A stretch of DNA of 64,000 nt from Anthopleura xanthogrammica (lineage: Eukaryota; Cnidaria; Anthozoa; Actiniaria; Actiniidae), in assembly GCA_964019055.1 (NCBI GenBank), contig OZ025215.1, positions 11,356,611 to 11,420,610 on the forward strand. Direction: 5' to 3'. Position numbers and translations under genes: made by a program. Each line of letters starts with the position of its first letter. Position 1 is the first letter of the stretch. Below are positions 1-12,173 of the stretch, piece after piece. The notes below the pieces were generated by a model, which had not been told where the DNA came from, ran no database searches, and saw nothing but the letters and a program-made list of their open reading frames with translations.

Positions 1-2181
1 GTCCATCCAATCTATCTCGTGCAGATTCTTATTCCTATGTTTAATATAGGATAAGATTGTCCAGTAGAATTGCATCCTGTGTCAATCTCAAAACTTAGCC
101 AGGTTTTTGCCCGTAAAGGTTTGTTTGGCGCACCCAGTCCCTTAGGGAACTGAGAGGTTTGAGTTATGGTGTACATGTGATTTAGGAGTCGATACTTGAT
201 GCTCGCAAAACCATGATTTTCTTTTGCAGCAAAAACAACAAAACTTGCCCCATTGAAATCTATTTAACTTGCTCTTTTAGAATTCGGTGGTTTCAGTACG
301 AAATTCCAAAATTGCGGAATATCCGAACCCGTGGATTGACCTCTTGGATCGGACTTTTTCTAAAAGGAGCGTCGAATGGGCGACTGCCGGGCGCGGTTTG
401 AAATAAACTAAATGCCCGGCAGTCCAAATTTTTGCAAATAATTCCGCAAAAAAAAACCAATTCGATGCCATTAATCTCCTCTACCTTCTTGAGAAATATC
501 ATGCGCTTTTCGTGAGCTTGATAGCCGGAGTTCTATTTTAAGCCTTTTTCTTTTCTCGGTATAGAATACGAACGACTCTCTTCGTGGCACTCAGACAATT
601 TTTGTCGACGACTATTTAATTTATCTTGCGGACATTCTTATTCCTATCCGTTCATCCAATCGTTCATTCCATGCATCTCGGGTGGATTCTTATTCATATA
701 CATTCATCCAATCCATCTCGTGTACATTCTTATTCCTATGCGTCCATCCAATCCATCTCGTGTACATTCTTATTCTGATACGTCCATCCAATCCATCTCG
801 TGTACATTCTTATTCTGATACGTCCATCCAATCCATCTGGTGTACATTCTTATTCCTATGCGTCCATCCAATCCATCTGGTGTACATTCCTATTCCTATG
901 CGTCCATCCAATCCATCTCGTGTACATTCTTATTCTGATACGTCCATCCAATCCATCTCGTGTACATTCTTATTCTGATACGTCCATCCAATCCATCTGG
1001 TGTACGTTCTTATTCTGATACACCAATCCAATCCATCTCGTGCACATTCTTATTCTGATACGTCCATCCAATCCATCTCGTGTACATTCTTATTCTCATA
1101 CACCCATCCAATCCATCTCGTGTACATTCTTATTCCTATGCGTCCATCCAATCCATCTCGCGTACATCCTTTTTCTTATGCGTCCATCCAATCCATCTGG
1201 TGTACATTCTTATTCTGATACCCCCATCCAATCCATCTCGTGTACATTCGTATTCTGATACGTCCATCCAATCCATCTCGTGTACATTCTTATTCTGATA
1301 CGTCCATCCAATCCATCTCTTGTACATTCTTATTCCTATGCATTCATCCAATCCATCTCGTGTACATTCTTTTTCCTATGCGTCCATCCAATCCATCTCG
1401 TGTACATTCTTATTCCTATGCATTCATCCAATCCATCTCGTGTACATTCTTTTTCCTATGCGTCCATCCAATCCATCTGGTGTACATTCTTATTCTGATA
1501 CCCCCATCCAATCCATCTCGTGTACATTCGTATTCTGATACGTCCATCCAATCCATCTCGTGTACATTCTTATTCTGATACGTCCATCCAATCCATCTCT
1601 TGTACATTCTTATTCCTATGCATTCATCCAATCCATCTCGTGTACATTCTTTTTCCTATGCGTCCATCCAATCCATCTCGTGTACATTCGTATTCTGATA
1701 CGTCCATCCAATCCATCTCGTGTACATTCTTATTCTGATACGTCCATCCAATCCATCTCTTGTACATTCTTATTCCTATGCATTCATCCAATCCATCTCG
1801 TGTACATTCTTTTTCCTATGCGTCCATCCAATCCATCTCGTGTACATTCTTATTCCTATGCATTCATCCAATCCATCTCGTGTACATTCTTTTTCCTATG
1901 CGTCCATCCAATCCATCTGGTGTACATTCTTATTCTGATACCCCCATCCAATCCATCTCGTGTACATTCGTATTCTGATACGTCCATCCAATCCATCTCG
2001 TGTACATTCTTATTCTGATACGTCCATCCAATCCATCTCTTGTACATTCTTATTCCTATGCATTCATCCAATCCATCTCGTGTACATTCTTATTCCTATA
2101 CACCCATCCAATCCATCTCGTGTACATTCTTATTCCTACGCGCCCACCCAATCCATCTCGTGTACATTCTTATTCCTATGC
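1..2181. repeat. Tandem segmental block, copy 1
   Basis: This 2,181-bp block is followed at once by a second copy: the text at 1 restarts at 2182. It holds the tail of a 40-bp array (1-39), a non-repetitive module (about 40-632) and about 38 units of the 40-bp minisatellite. The copies agree almost base for base until about 2090 versus 4271. One visible difference is a t/c change in the unit near 890 (against 3071). The window begins inside a repeat unit, so more blocks may lie to the left. Confidence 0.9.
40..632 (+). repeat. Non-satellite module with dispersed-element left half (copy 1)
   Basis: Single-copy-looking module between 40-bp arrays, repeated at 2221-2813. Positions about 200-400 match the left half of a dispersed repeat also found near 9275, 36230 and 58870. 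Shared words include 'cttttagaatt', 'cgtggatt' and 'ggactttttct', in the same order. About 384-428 can form a hairpin from 'actgccgggc' and 'gcccggcagt'. Short ORFs here (for example 213-401) have no coding character and are duplicated only because the block is. Confidence 0.7.
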
Positions 2182-2220
2182 GTCCATCCAATCTATCTCG
2201 TGCAGATTCTTATTCCTATG
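633..2220 (+). repeat. 40-bp minisatellite array, first segment
   Basis: About 38 head-to-tail 40-bp units built on 'catccaatccatct' followed by 'gtgtacattcttattc'. A variant carrying 'tctgata' is common here. Units are arranged in higher-order sets: stretches recur at 280 bp (7 units) and 440 bp (11 units). The strand shown is pyrimidine-rich and has few stop codons, which creates overlapping pseudo-ORFs. It is not coding. Confidence 0.95.
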
Positions 2221-4271
2221 TTTAATATAGGATAAGATTGTCCAGTAGAATTGCATCCTGTGTCAATCTCAAAACTTAGCCAGGTTTTTGCCCGTAAAGG
2301 TTTGTTTGGCGCACCCAGTCCCTTAGGGAACTGAGAGGTTTGAGTTATGGTGTACATGTGATTTAGGAGTCGATACTTGATGCTCGCAAAACCATGATTT
2401 TCTTTTGCAGCAAAAACAACAAAACTTGCCCCATTGAAATCTATTTAACTTGCTCTTTTAGAATTCGGTGGTTTCAGTACGAAATTCCAAAATTGCGGAA
2501 TATCCGAACCCGTGGATTGACCTCTTGGATCGGACTTTTTCTAAAAGGAGCGTCGAATGGGCGACTGCCGGGCGCGGTTTGAAATAAACTAAATGCCCGG
2601 CAGTCCAAATTTTTGCAAATAATTCCGCAAAAAAAAACCAATTCGATGCCATTAATCTCCTCTACCTTCTTGAGAAATATCATGCGCTTTTCGTGAGCTT
2701 GATAGCCGGAGTTCTATTTTAAGCCTTTTTCTTTTCTCGGTATAGAATACGAACGACTCTCTTCGTGGCACTCAGACAATTTTTGTCGACGACTATTTAA
2801 TTTATCTTGCGGACATTCTTATTCCTATCCGTTCATCCAATCGTTCATTCCATGCATCTCGGGTGGATTCTTATTCATATACATTCATCCAATCCATCTC
2901 GTGTACATTCTTATTCCTATGCGTCCATCCAATCCATCTCGTGTACATTCTTATTCTGATACGTCCATCCAATCCATCTCGTGTACATTCTTATTCTGAT
3001 ACGTCCATCCAATCCATCTGGTGTACATTCTTATTCCTATGCGTCCATCCAATCCATCTGGTGTACATTCTTATTCCTATGCGTCCATCCAATCCATCTC
3101 GTGTACATTCTTATTCTGATACGTCCATCCAATCCATCTCGTGTACATTCTTATTCTGATACGTCCATCCAATCCATCTGGTGTACGTTCTTATTCTGAT
3201 ACACCAATCCAATCCATCTCGTGCACATTCTTATTCTGATACGTCCATCCAATCCATCTCGTGTACATTCTTATTCTCATACACCCATCCAATCCATCTC
3301 GTGTACATTCTTATTCCTATGCGTCCATCCAATCCATCTCGCGTACATCCTTTTTCTTATGCGTCCATCCAATCCATCTGGTGTACATTCTTATTCTGAT
3401 ACCCCCATCCAATCCATCTCGTGTACATTCGTATTCTGATACGTCCATCCAATCCATCTCGTGTACATTCTTATTCTGATACGTCCATCCAATCCATCTC
3501 TTGTACATTCTTATTCCTATGCATTCATCCAATCCATCTCGTGTACATTCTTTTTCCTATGCGTCCATCCAATCCATCTCGTGTACATTCTTATTCCTAT
3601 GCATTCATCCAATCCATCTCGTGTACATTCTTTTTCCTATGCGTCCATCCAATCCATCTGGTGTACATTCTTATTCTGATACCCCCATCCAATCCATCTC
3701 GTGTACATTCGTATTCTGATACGTCCATCCAATCCATCTCGTGTACATTCTTATTCTGATACGTCCATCCAATCCATCTCTTGTACATTCTTATTCCTAT
3801 GCATTCATCCAATCCATCTCGTGTACATTCTTTTTCCTATGCGTCCATCCAATCCATCTCGTGTACATTCGTATTCTGATACGTCCATCCAATCCATCTC
3901 GTGTACATTCTTATTCTGATACGTCCATCCAATCCATCTCTTGTACATTCTTATTCCTATGCATTCATCCAATCCATCTCGTGTACATTCTTTTTCCTAT
4001 GCGTCCATCCAATCCATCTCGTGTACATTCTTATTCCTATGCATTCATCCAATCCATCTCGTGTACATTCTTTTTCCTATGCGTCCATCCAATCCATCTG
4101 GTGTACATTCTTATTCTGATACCCCCATCCAATCCATCTCGTGTACATTCGTATTCTGATACGTCCATCCAATCCATCTCGTGTACATTCTTATTCTGAT
4201 ACGTCCATCCAATCCATCTCTTGTACATTCTTATTCCTATGCATTCATCCAATCCATCTCGTGTACATTCT
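2182..4271. repeat. Tandem segmental block, copy 2
   Basis: Second copy of the block at 1-2181, in the same orientation and offset by 2,181 bp. The module (about 2221-2813) and the array after it match copy 1 through about 4271. Here the 40-bp array changes to a different set of unit variants and runs on to 9.2 kb without another module. The near identity points to a recent unequal exchange, or to an assembly duplication. Confidence 0.88.
2221..2813 (+). repeat. Non-satellite module with dispersed-element left half (copy 2)
   Basis: Direct copy of the module at 40-632, offset 2,181 bp, with the same left-half dispersed-repeat homology (about 2381-2581) and the same GC-rich hairpin. See the first copy for its make-up. 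Confidence 0.7.
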
Positions 4272-7200
4272 TTTTCCTATGCGTCCATCCAATCCATCTC
4301 GTGTACATTCTTATTCCTATACGTCCATCCAATCCATCTCGTGTACATTCTTATTCCTATACGTCCATCCAATCCATCTCGTGTACATTCTTTTTCCTAT
4401 GCGTCCATCCAATCCATCTCGTGTACATTCTTATTCCTATACGTCCATCCAATCCATCTCGTGTACATTCTTATTCCTATACGTCCATCCAATCCATCTC
4501 GTGTACATTCTTATTCCTATACGTCCATCCAATCCATCTCGTGTACATTCTTTTTCCTATGCGTCCATCCAATCCATCTGGTGTACATTCTTATTCCTAT
4601 ACACCCATCCAATCCATCTGGTGTACATTCTTATTCCTATACGTCCATCCAATCCATCTCGTGTACATTCTTATTCCTATACGTCCATCCAATCCATCTC
4701 GTGTACATTCTTATTCCTATACGTCCATCCAATCCATCTCGTGTACATTCTTATTCCTATACGTCCATCCAATCCATCTCGTGTACATTCTTATTCCTAT
4801 ACGTCCATCCAATCCATCTCGTGTACATTCTTATTCCTATACGTCCATCCAATCCATCTCGTGTACATTCTTATTCCTATACGTCCATCCAATCCATCTC
4901 GTGTACATTCTTTTTCCTATGCGTCCATCCAATCCATCTGGTGTACATTCTTATTCCTATACATCCATCCAATCCATCTGGTGTACATTCTTATTCCTAT
5001 ACACCCATCCAATCCATCTCGTGTACATTCTTATTCCTATACACCCATCCAATCCATCTCGTGTACATTCTTATTCCTATACACCCATCCAATCCATCTC
5101 GTGTACATTCTTATTCCTATACACCCATCCAATCCATCTCGTGTACATTCTTATTCCTATACACCCATCCAATCCATCTCGTTTACATTCTTATTCCTAT
5201 ACACCCATCCAATCCATCTGGTGTACATTCTTATTCCTATACACCCATCCAATCCATCTCGTGTACATTCTTATTCCTATGCGTTCATCCAATCCATCTC
5301 GTGTACATTCTTATTCCTATACGTTCATCCAATCCATCTCGTGTACATTCTTATTCCTATGCGTTCATCCAATCCATCTCGTGTACATTCTTATTCCTAT
5401 ACACCCATCCAATCCATCTCGTGTACATTCTTATTCCTATACACCCATCCAATCCATCTCGTGTACATTCTTATTCCTATACGTTCATCCAATCCATCTC
5501 GTGTACATTCTTATTCCTATGCGTTCATCCAATCCATCTCGTGTACATTCTTATTCCTATACGTTCATCCAATCCATCTCGTGTACATTCTTATTCCTAT
5601 GCGTTCATCCAATCCATCTCGTGTACATTCTTATTCCTATACACCCATCCAATCCATCTCGTGTACATTCTTATTCCTATGCGTTCATCCAATCCATCTC
5701 GTGTACATTCTTATTCCTATACGTTCATACAATCCATCTCGTGTACATTCTTATTCCTATACGTTCATCCAATCCATCTCGTGTACATTCTTATTCCTAT
5801 GCGTTCATCCAATCCATCTCGTGTACATTCTTATTCCTATACGTTCATCCAATCCATCTAGTGTACATTCTTATTCCTATGCGTTCATCCAATCCATCTC
5901 GTGTACATTCTTATTCCTATGCGTTCATCCAATCCATCTCGTGTACATTCTTATTCCTATACGTTCATCCAATCCATCTAGTGTACATTCTTATTCCTAT
6001 GCGTTCATCCAATCCATCTCGTGTACATTCTTATTCCTGTACGTTCATCCAATCCATCTCGTGTACATTCTTATTCCTGTACGTTCATCCAATCCATCTC
6101 GTGTACATTCTTATTCCTATACGTTCATCCAATCCATCTCGTGTACATTCTTATTCCTATACGTTCATCCAATCCATCTCGTGTACATTCTTATTCCCAT
6201 GCGTTCATCCAATCCATCTCGTGTACATTCTTATTCCTATGCGTTCATCCAATCCATCTCGTGTACATTCTTATTCCTGTACGTTCATCCAATCCATCTC
6301 GTGTACATTCTTATTCCTATGCGTTCATCCAATCCATCTCGTGTACATTCTTATTCCTGTACGTTCATCCAATCCATCTCGTGTACATTCTTATTCCTAT
6401 GCGTTCATCCAATCCATCTCGTATACATTCTTATTCCTGTACGTTCATCCAATCCATCTCGTGTACATTCTTATTCCTGTACGTTCATCCAATCCATCTC
6501 GTGTACATTCTTATTCCTATGCGTTCATCCAATCCATCTCGTGTACATTCTTATTCCTGTACGTTCATCCAATCCATCTCGTGTACATTCTTATTCTTGT
6601 ACGTTCATCCAATCCATCTCGTGTACATTCTTATTCCTATGCGTTCATCCAATCCATCTCGTGTACATTCTTATTCCTGTACGTTCATCCAATCCATCTC
6701 GTGTACATTCTTATTCCTATACGTTCATCCAATCCATCTGGTGTACATTCTTATTCCTATACGTTCATCCAATCCATCTGGTGTACATTCTTATTCCTAT
6801 GCGTTCATCCAATCCATCTCGTGTACATTCTTATTCCTGTACGTTCATCCAATCCATCTCGTGTACATTCTTATTCCTATGCGTTCATCCAATCCATCTC
6901 GTGTACATTCTTATTCCTGTACGTCCATCCAATCCATCTCGTGTACATTCTTATTCCTATACGTTCATCCAATCCATCTCGTGTACATTCTTATTCCTGT
7001 ACGTCCATCCAATCCATCTCGTGTACATTCTTATTCCTATACGTTCATCCAATCCATCTCGTGTACATTCTTATTCCTATACGTTCATCCAATCCATCTC
7101 GTGTACATTCTTATTCCTATACGTTCATCCAATCCATCTCGTGTACATTCTTATTCCTGTACGTTCATCCAATCCATCTCGTGTACATTCTTATTCCTAT

Positions 7201-9205
7201 GCGTTCATCCAATCCATCTCGTGTACATTCTTATTCCTGTACGTCCATCCAATCCATCTCGTGTACATTCTTATTCCTATACGTTCATCCAATCCATCTC
7301 GTGTACATTCTTATTCCTGTACGTCCATCCAATCCATCTCGTGTACATTCTTATTCCTATACGTTCATCCAATCCATCTCGTGTACATTCTTATTCCTGT
7401 ACGTTCATCCAATCCATCTCGTGTACATTCTTATTCCTGTACGTTCATCCAATCCATCTCGTGTACATTCTTATTCCTGTACGTTCATCCAATCCATCTC
7501 GTGTACATTCTTATTCCTGTACGTTCATCCAATCCATCTCGTGTACATTCTTATTCCTATACGTTCATCCAATCCATCTCGTGTACATTCTTATTCCTAT
7601 GCGTTCATCCAATCCATCTCGTGTACATTCTTATTCCTATGCGTTCATCCAATCCATCTCGTGTACATTCTTATTCCCATGCGTTCATCCAATCCATCTC
7701 GTGTACATTCTTATTCCTATGCGTTCATCCAATCCATCTCGTGTACATTCTTATTCCTATGCGTTCATCCAATCCATCTCGTGTACATTGTTATTCCTAT
7801 ACGTTCATCCAATCCATCTCGTGTACATTCTTATTCCTATGCGTTCATCCAATCCATCTCGTGTACATTCTTATTCCTATGCGTTCATCCAATCCATCTC
7901 GTGTACATTCTTATTCCTGTACGTTCATCCAATCCATCTCGTGTACATTCTTATTCCTATGCGTTCATCCAATCCATCTCGTGTACATTCTTATTCCTAT
8001 GCGTTCATCCAATCCATCTCGTGTACATTGTTATTCCTATACGTTCATCCAATCCATCTCGTGTACATTCTTATTCCTATGCGTTCATCCAATCCATCTC
8101 GTGTACATTCTTATTCCTATGCGTTCATCCAATCCATCTCGTGTACATTGTTATTCCTATACGTTCATCCAATCCATCTCGTGTACATTCTTATTCCTAT
8201 GCGTTCATCCAATCCATCTCGTGTACATTCTTATTCCTATGCGTTCATCCAATCCATCTCGTGTACATTCTTATTCCTATACGTTCATCCAATCCATCTC
8301 GTGTACATTCTTATTCCTATGCGTTCATCCAATCCATCTCGTGTACATTCTTATTCCTATGCGTTCATCCAATCCATCTCGTGTACATTGTTATTCCTAT
8401 ACGTTCATCCAATCCATCTCGTGTACATTCTTATTCCTATGCGTTCATCCAATCCATCTCGTGTACATTCTTATTCCCATGCGTTCATCCAATCCATCTC
8501 GTGTACATTCTTATTCCTATGCGTTCATCCAATCCATCTCGTGTACATTCTTATTCCTATGCGTTCATCCAATCCATCTCGTGTACATTGTTATTCCTAT
8601 ACGTTCATCCAATCCATCTCGTGTACATTCTTATTCCTATGCGTTCATCCAATCCATCTCGTGTACATTGTTATTCCTATACGTTCATCCAATCCATCTC
8701 GTGTACATTCTTATTCCTATGCGTTCATCCAATCCATCTCGTGTACATTGTTATTCCTATGCGTTCATCCAATCCATCTCGTGTACATTGTTATTCCTAT
8801 GCGTTCATCCAATCCATCTAGTGTACATTCTTATTCCTATGCGTTCATCCAATCCATCTCGTGTACATTCTTATTCCTATACGTTCATCCAATCCATCTA
8901 GTGTACATTCTTATTCCTATGCGTTCATCCAATCCATCTCGTGTACATTCTTATTCCTATACGTTCATCCAATCCATCTAGTGTACATTCTTATTCCTAT
9001 GCGTTCATCCAATCCATCTCGTGTACATTCTTATTCCTATACGTTCATCCAATCCATCTCGTGTACATTCTTATTCCTATGCGTTCATCCAATCCATCTA
9101 GTGTACATTCTTATTCCTATGCGTTCATCCAATCCATCTCGTGTACATTCTTATTCCCATGCGTTCATCCAATCCATCTCGTGTACATTCTTATTCCTGT
9201 GTCCA
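2814..9205 (+). repeat. 40-bp minisatellite array, main segment
   Basis: About 158 tandem 40-bp units. Variant classes occupy successive domains: 'tctgata' units to about 4.2 kb, 'cctatacgtcc' and 'cctatacaccc' units to about 5.3 kb, then 'cctatgcgttc' and 'cctgtacgttc' units. A 'cattgttattcc' variant is confined to about 7.79-8.79 kb. Because 40 is not a multiple of 3, each forward frame cycles through all three phases. Where the 'tctgata' variant is missing, all three stay open for hundreds to over 1,500 codons. There is no unique start context, splice signal or codon bias, so I treat this as satellite. Confidence 0.96.
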
Positions 9206-9274
9206 TCCAAAACATTTGAGGTAAAACTTTATTGCTATATCTACATTTTTTGTATATTTTTGACTGCAACTTAT

Positions 9275-9800
9275 TATTGACTTTTAGTTTTAGGACGAAA
9301 AGCCAAAATTAAGGAAAATCAGGATCCTTGGATTAATCCCTTGTATTGGACTTTTTCCAAGTGGAGTGTGGGATCCACAAAATCCAAAAGATCCACTCAA
9401 AGAGCTTGTTTGATTCATTTATTATTGAAGATCAATGAAAAATTTGACTTTTGTGAGACGGAAATAGTTAAGGGTACCCAGTGAGATTTGTTAACTTATT
9501 CCGCATATTTTACAATTACCTTTCAGCATTTTGAAACAAATACCAAAAAAGCGTTTCAAAACAACTCACTTGTGGCCATAACACATGCCGGAAAAGAAAG
9601 TGGGTGGTCATACCGTTACCATAGATACTGTAAAGGGTAAAAAGAAAGTTTATTCCAAGGGGATGGATATTCTGTAAGGTATCACCTTTACGATGCTATT
9701 CAAGTAAATACAGAAAACGTGAATAGAGATTTTTATGAGTTCTTTTTTATATGGGCTCCCTGTGGAGCGAAAAAGGTCCAGATACCACAGGGAACCCAAC
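9275..9800 (+). repeat. Dispersed repeat element, copy at 9.3 kb
   Basis: A left half (about 9278-9400, 'cttttag', 'ggactttttcc') is followed by a right half (about 9460-9725, with 'ggtacccagtgagattt' and 'actgtaaagggtaaaaaga'). A terminal-looking hairpin follows at 9752-9798 ('tgggctccctgtgg' against 'ccacagggaaccca'). The same order of parts occurs at 58806-59571; a rearranged copy is at 36225-36815. No coding capacity was seen, so this looks like a non-autonomous element. Confidence 0.7.
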
Positions 9801-9827
9801 CCCATTGTATCGGTCTTGGTCACGTGA

Positions 9828-10389
9828 AGGGATACTCCTAGTTCATGTCAAGGGATTATGGGGTACTCCTAGTTCAGGTTATGGTATATACTCCTAGTTC
9901 AGGTGAAGGGATACTCCTAGTTCAGGTTATGGTATACTCCTAGTTCAGGTTATGGGATACTCCTAGTTCAGGTTATGGTATATACTCCGAGTTCAGGTTA
10001 TGGGATACTCCTAGTTCAGGTGAAGGAATACTCCTAGTTCAGGTTATGGTATACTCCTAGTTCAGGTTATGGTATACTCCTAGTTCAGGTTATGGTATAC
10101 TCCTAGTTCAGGTTATGGTATACTCCTAGTTCAGGTTATGGTATACTCCTAGTTCAGGTTATGGTATACTCCTAGTTCAGGTTATGGTATACTCCTAGTT
10201 CAGGTTATGGTATACTCCTAGTTCAGGTTATGGTATACTCCTAGTTCAGGTTATGGTATACTCCTAGTTCAGGTTATGGTATACTCCTAGTTCAGGTTAT
10301 GGTATACTCCTAGTTCAGGTTATGGTATACTCCTAGTTCAGGTTATGGTATACTCCTAGTTCAGGTTATGGTATACTCCTAGTTCAGAT
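9828..10389 (+). repeat. 23-bp minisatellite array A
   Basis: About 24 units with period 23 bp and core 'actcctagttcaggttatgg'. The first few units are divergent ('ttcatgtcaaggg', 'tcaggtgaaggg') and the last 15 or so are near identical. The array starts at 'gtgaagggatactcctag' and stops inside a unit at 'cctagttcagat'. The second array, at 39.3 kb, has the same start and stop. Confidence 0.95.
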
Positions 10390-11149
10390 GTATACTGTAT
10401 TCTTATTCTCATTCTAACAATAGGTATACATGATTGACTATTATTATGCTAAAAGTAACACAGGTAGCCCATCACAAAGTTGCTTACTCACATCAGAAGA
10501 GGAAAAAAGGAGTGCGCATAATAAGATCTAGTTTTTCTCACAGTTATTTTATTTTTCAATCCAGTGAGTATATATATATGATTGTCAGTGTTTATAACAA
10601 TTGCATAATTAATTGTTATGTCGAGGTTTCATTGATTCATCAAGCATTACGATGTACCCTGAATTACTTCATAATGAGTGTTTTGCAAAGATCAGTCATT
10701 TTGAATTTGATTTCAAATTTGGCAAATAACACAATTTCTTTTCCATGAAAATTATGTCATGTATTTGTATATACACTTATTTCAAAAATCTTTGTCCAGG
10801 CCAAAAGCACCAAGCAAGAAGCTGAAAATGAAATGAAATGAATGCTGGAGTCATGCTCATGGTCTGTAATTTATTCTATATATATATATAATATGTCTGA
10901 TTTGAATAAATTACAAGATGATCCAGTATTCATTTTGCTTATCAGCTTTCTTGCTTGCTGCTTTCAGCCTGGACAACAACTTTTGGAATAGGTGGTGGTA
11001 TATGACCGTCCAATAAATGATAGGTTGCATGCATACATGAGATAAGTATTGTATACTTAAGTAAACTGTTTCAAACCTTTTGAGTCTTACGTTATATTAA
11101 TAATTTAAAGTGTCCTATAGTGCAGCATCATCACAGTGCATATAGATTA
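10390..11149. other. Intergenic, no supported feature
   Basis: AT-rich sequence with a short TA microsatellite near 10868-10890. A 104-codon ORF at 10434-10748 has no recognisable domain or codon bias. I see no gene here. Confidence 0.6.
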
Positions 11150-11284
11150 TATCCCACACCATAGAAAATACAGCCAATTAGAAAGCAGGAAAGCTGTTGT
11201 ATATTTGTCGGTATTTCACTCTTCCTTCCCATCATGCACTGCACATTGAATCTAAGCATTTGTATTTTCTATGGTGTGGGATGA
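11150..11284. mobile_element. Foldback MITE-like element
   Basis: About 134 bp bounded by a perfect inverted repeat of about 21 bp: 'atcccacaccatagaaaat' at the left and its reverse complement at the right (about 11263-11283). There is no ORF. The size and terminal inverted repeats suggest a non-autonomous DNA transposon. Target-site duplication is not clear. Confidence 0.7.
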
Positions 11285-11285
11285 A

Positions 11286-11446
11286 ATGGTTATACAATAG
11301 TTTCTTGTGGCATACCATGGATAACCCACTCGTCACTTGTATTTTCTTCGTATACAAACTTGCCTAAAGGCTCATGTGTATACTAGGAACTACAAGTGAC
11401 TCATGGGATATTCCATGTTATGCCACTCGAAACTATTGTATAACTA
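11286..11446. mobile_element. Foldback element with long imperfect arms
   Basis: An imperfect inverted repeat of about 52 bp per arm: 'gttatacaatagttt' at the left and 'aaactattgtataac' at the right, with matching 'tggcata' and 'cacttgt' blocks inside. It abuts the previous foldback with almost no spacer. Probably a MITE. Confidence 0.7.
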
Positions 11447-11788
11447 GTATTTAAATCCCTTAACACATTACACTCTTTGAAATTTAAAGACATTGTTAAT
11501 TACATAATTGCCAACAAAATGTTGATGTCATTAAAAACAATTATTTTAAGGTATTCAATTCTTAAGTGAAAACTTAACCATATATGGTAACTATGGTAAC
11601 TAGGTTACCATGGAAACTTAAAGCCTCACCAGGAAATACATTTTTAAATGTTGATATTTTTTGGTCAATGGTTTGAGTCTGTAAAATTTATATGGAAGCT
11701 TAAAAAGCTGCCTTGTCGCTTAATTACAATATATAACACTATGAAAAATCAAATAATGGAAAGTACAGATCTTTTGTGAAAGATAATA

Positions 11789-12173
11789 GAGCAGTTTTTG
11801 TAGGGGTAAGAAGCATATGGTACTGAATTACGGCATGTACATGGTACATGTCATAACACTGAAATGGCTTCCCATTGTCTTCCAGTAATTCTTCCAATTA
11901 TGATGCATAGTTACTGCAACAGTCAAGGCATGAATTTAACGCTCGCAAACTCACAGAATGTGAGTGAAATTTTGTATTTAGCAAGTAAGAAAAAATTTAA
12001 CTAGCTAAGTTTTGCGAGTATGACCACAGTCCAGAAATTGAAGGAATGAAAAGTTTAGAAGGTTTTGCTAGTGGGTTTAAAAGTTAATTCCGTGCCCTGT
12101 CAGTAAGATATAGTACAGGTACAGTGAAAATATGAATTTGCCATATCGTTTCTCACTCATACAAAAACTGCTC
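11789..12173. mobile_element. TIR-bounded element of about 385 bp
   Basis: Ends carry an inverted repeat of about 20-24 bp: 'tagagcagtttttgta' at 11789 and 'tacaaaaactgctcta' near 12158-12173. The interior is AT-rich and non-coding. Consistent with a non-autonomous DNA transposon. Confidence 0.55.

Noticed and set aside
213..502. Short ORFs in the duplicated module (also 2394-2683)
   Set aside because: Repeated only because the block is duplicated; overlapping on both strands with no domain, and part of a non-coding dispersed repeat.
4141..8981. Giant ORFs of 1586, 1546 and 986 codons in overlapping frames
   Set aside because: They are translations of a 40-bp tandem repeat in each frame, with no unique sequence, start context or splice signals; stop-poor composition explains them.
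633..9205. CRISPR-like array
   Set aside because: Units are directly contiguous with no unique spacers, the genome is clearly animal, and no cas genes are present.
10434..10748. 104-codon plus-strand ORF
   Set aside because: AT-rich, no domain, no splice context and no homologue recognised.
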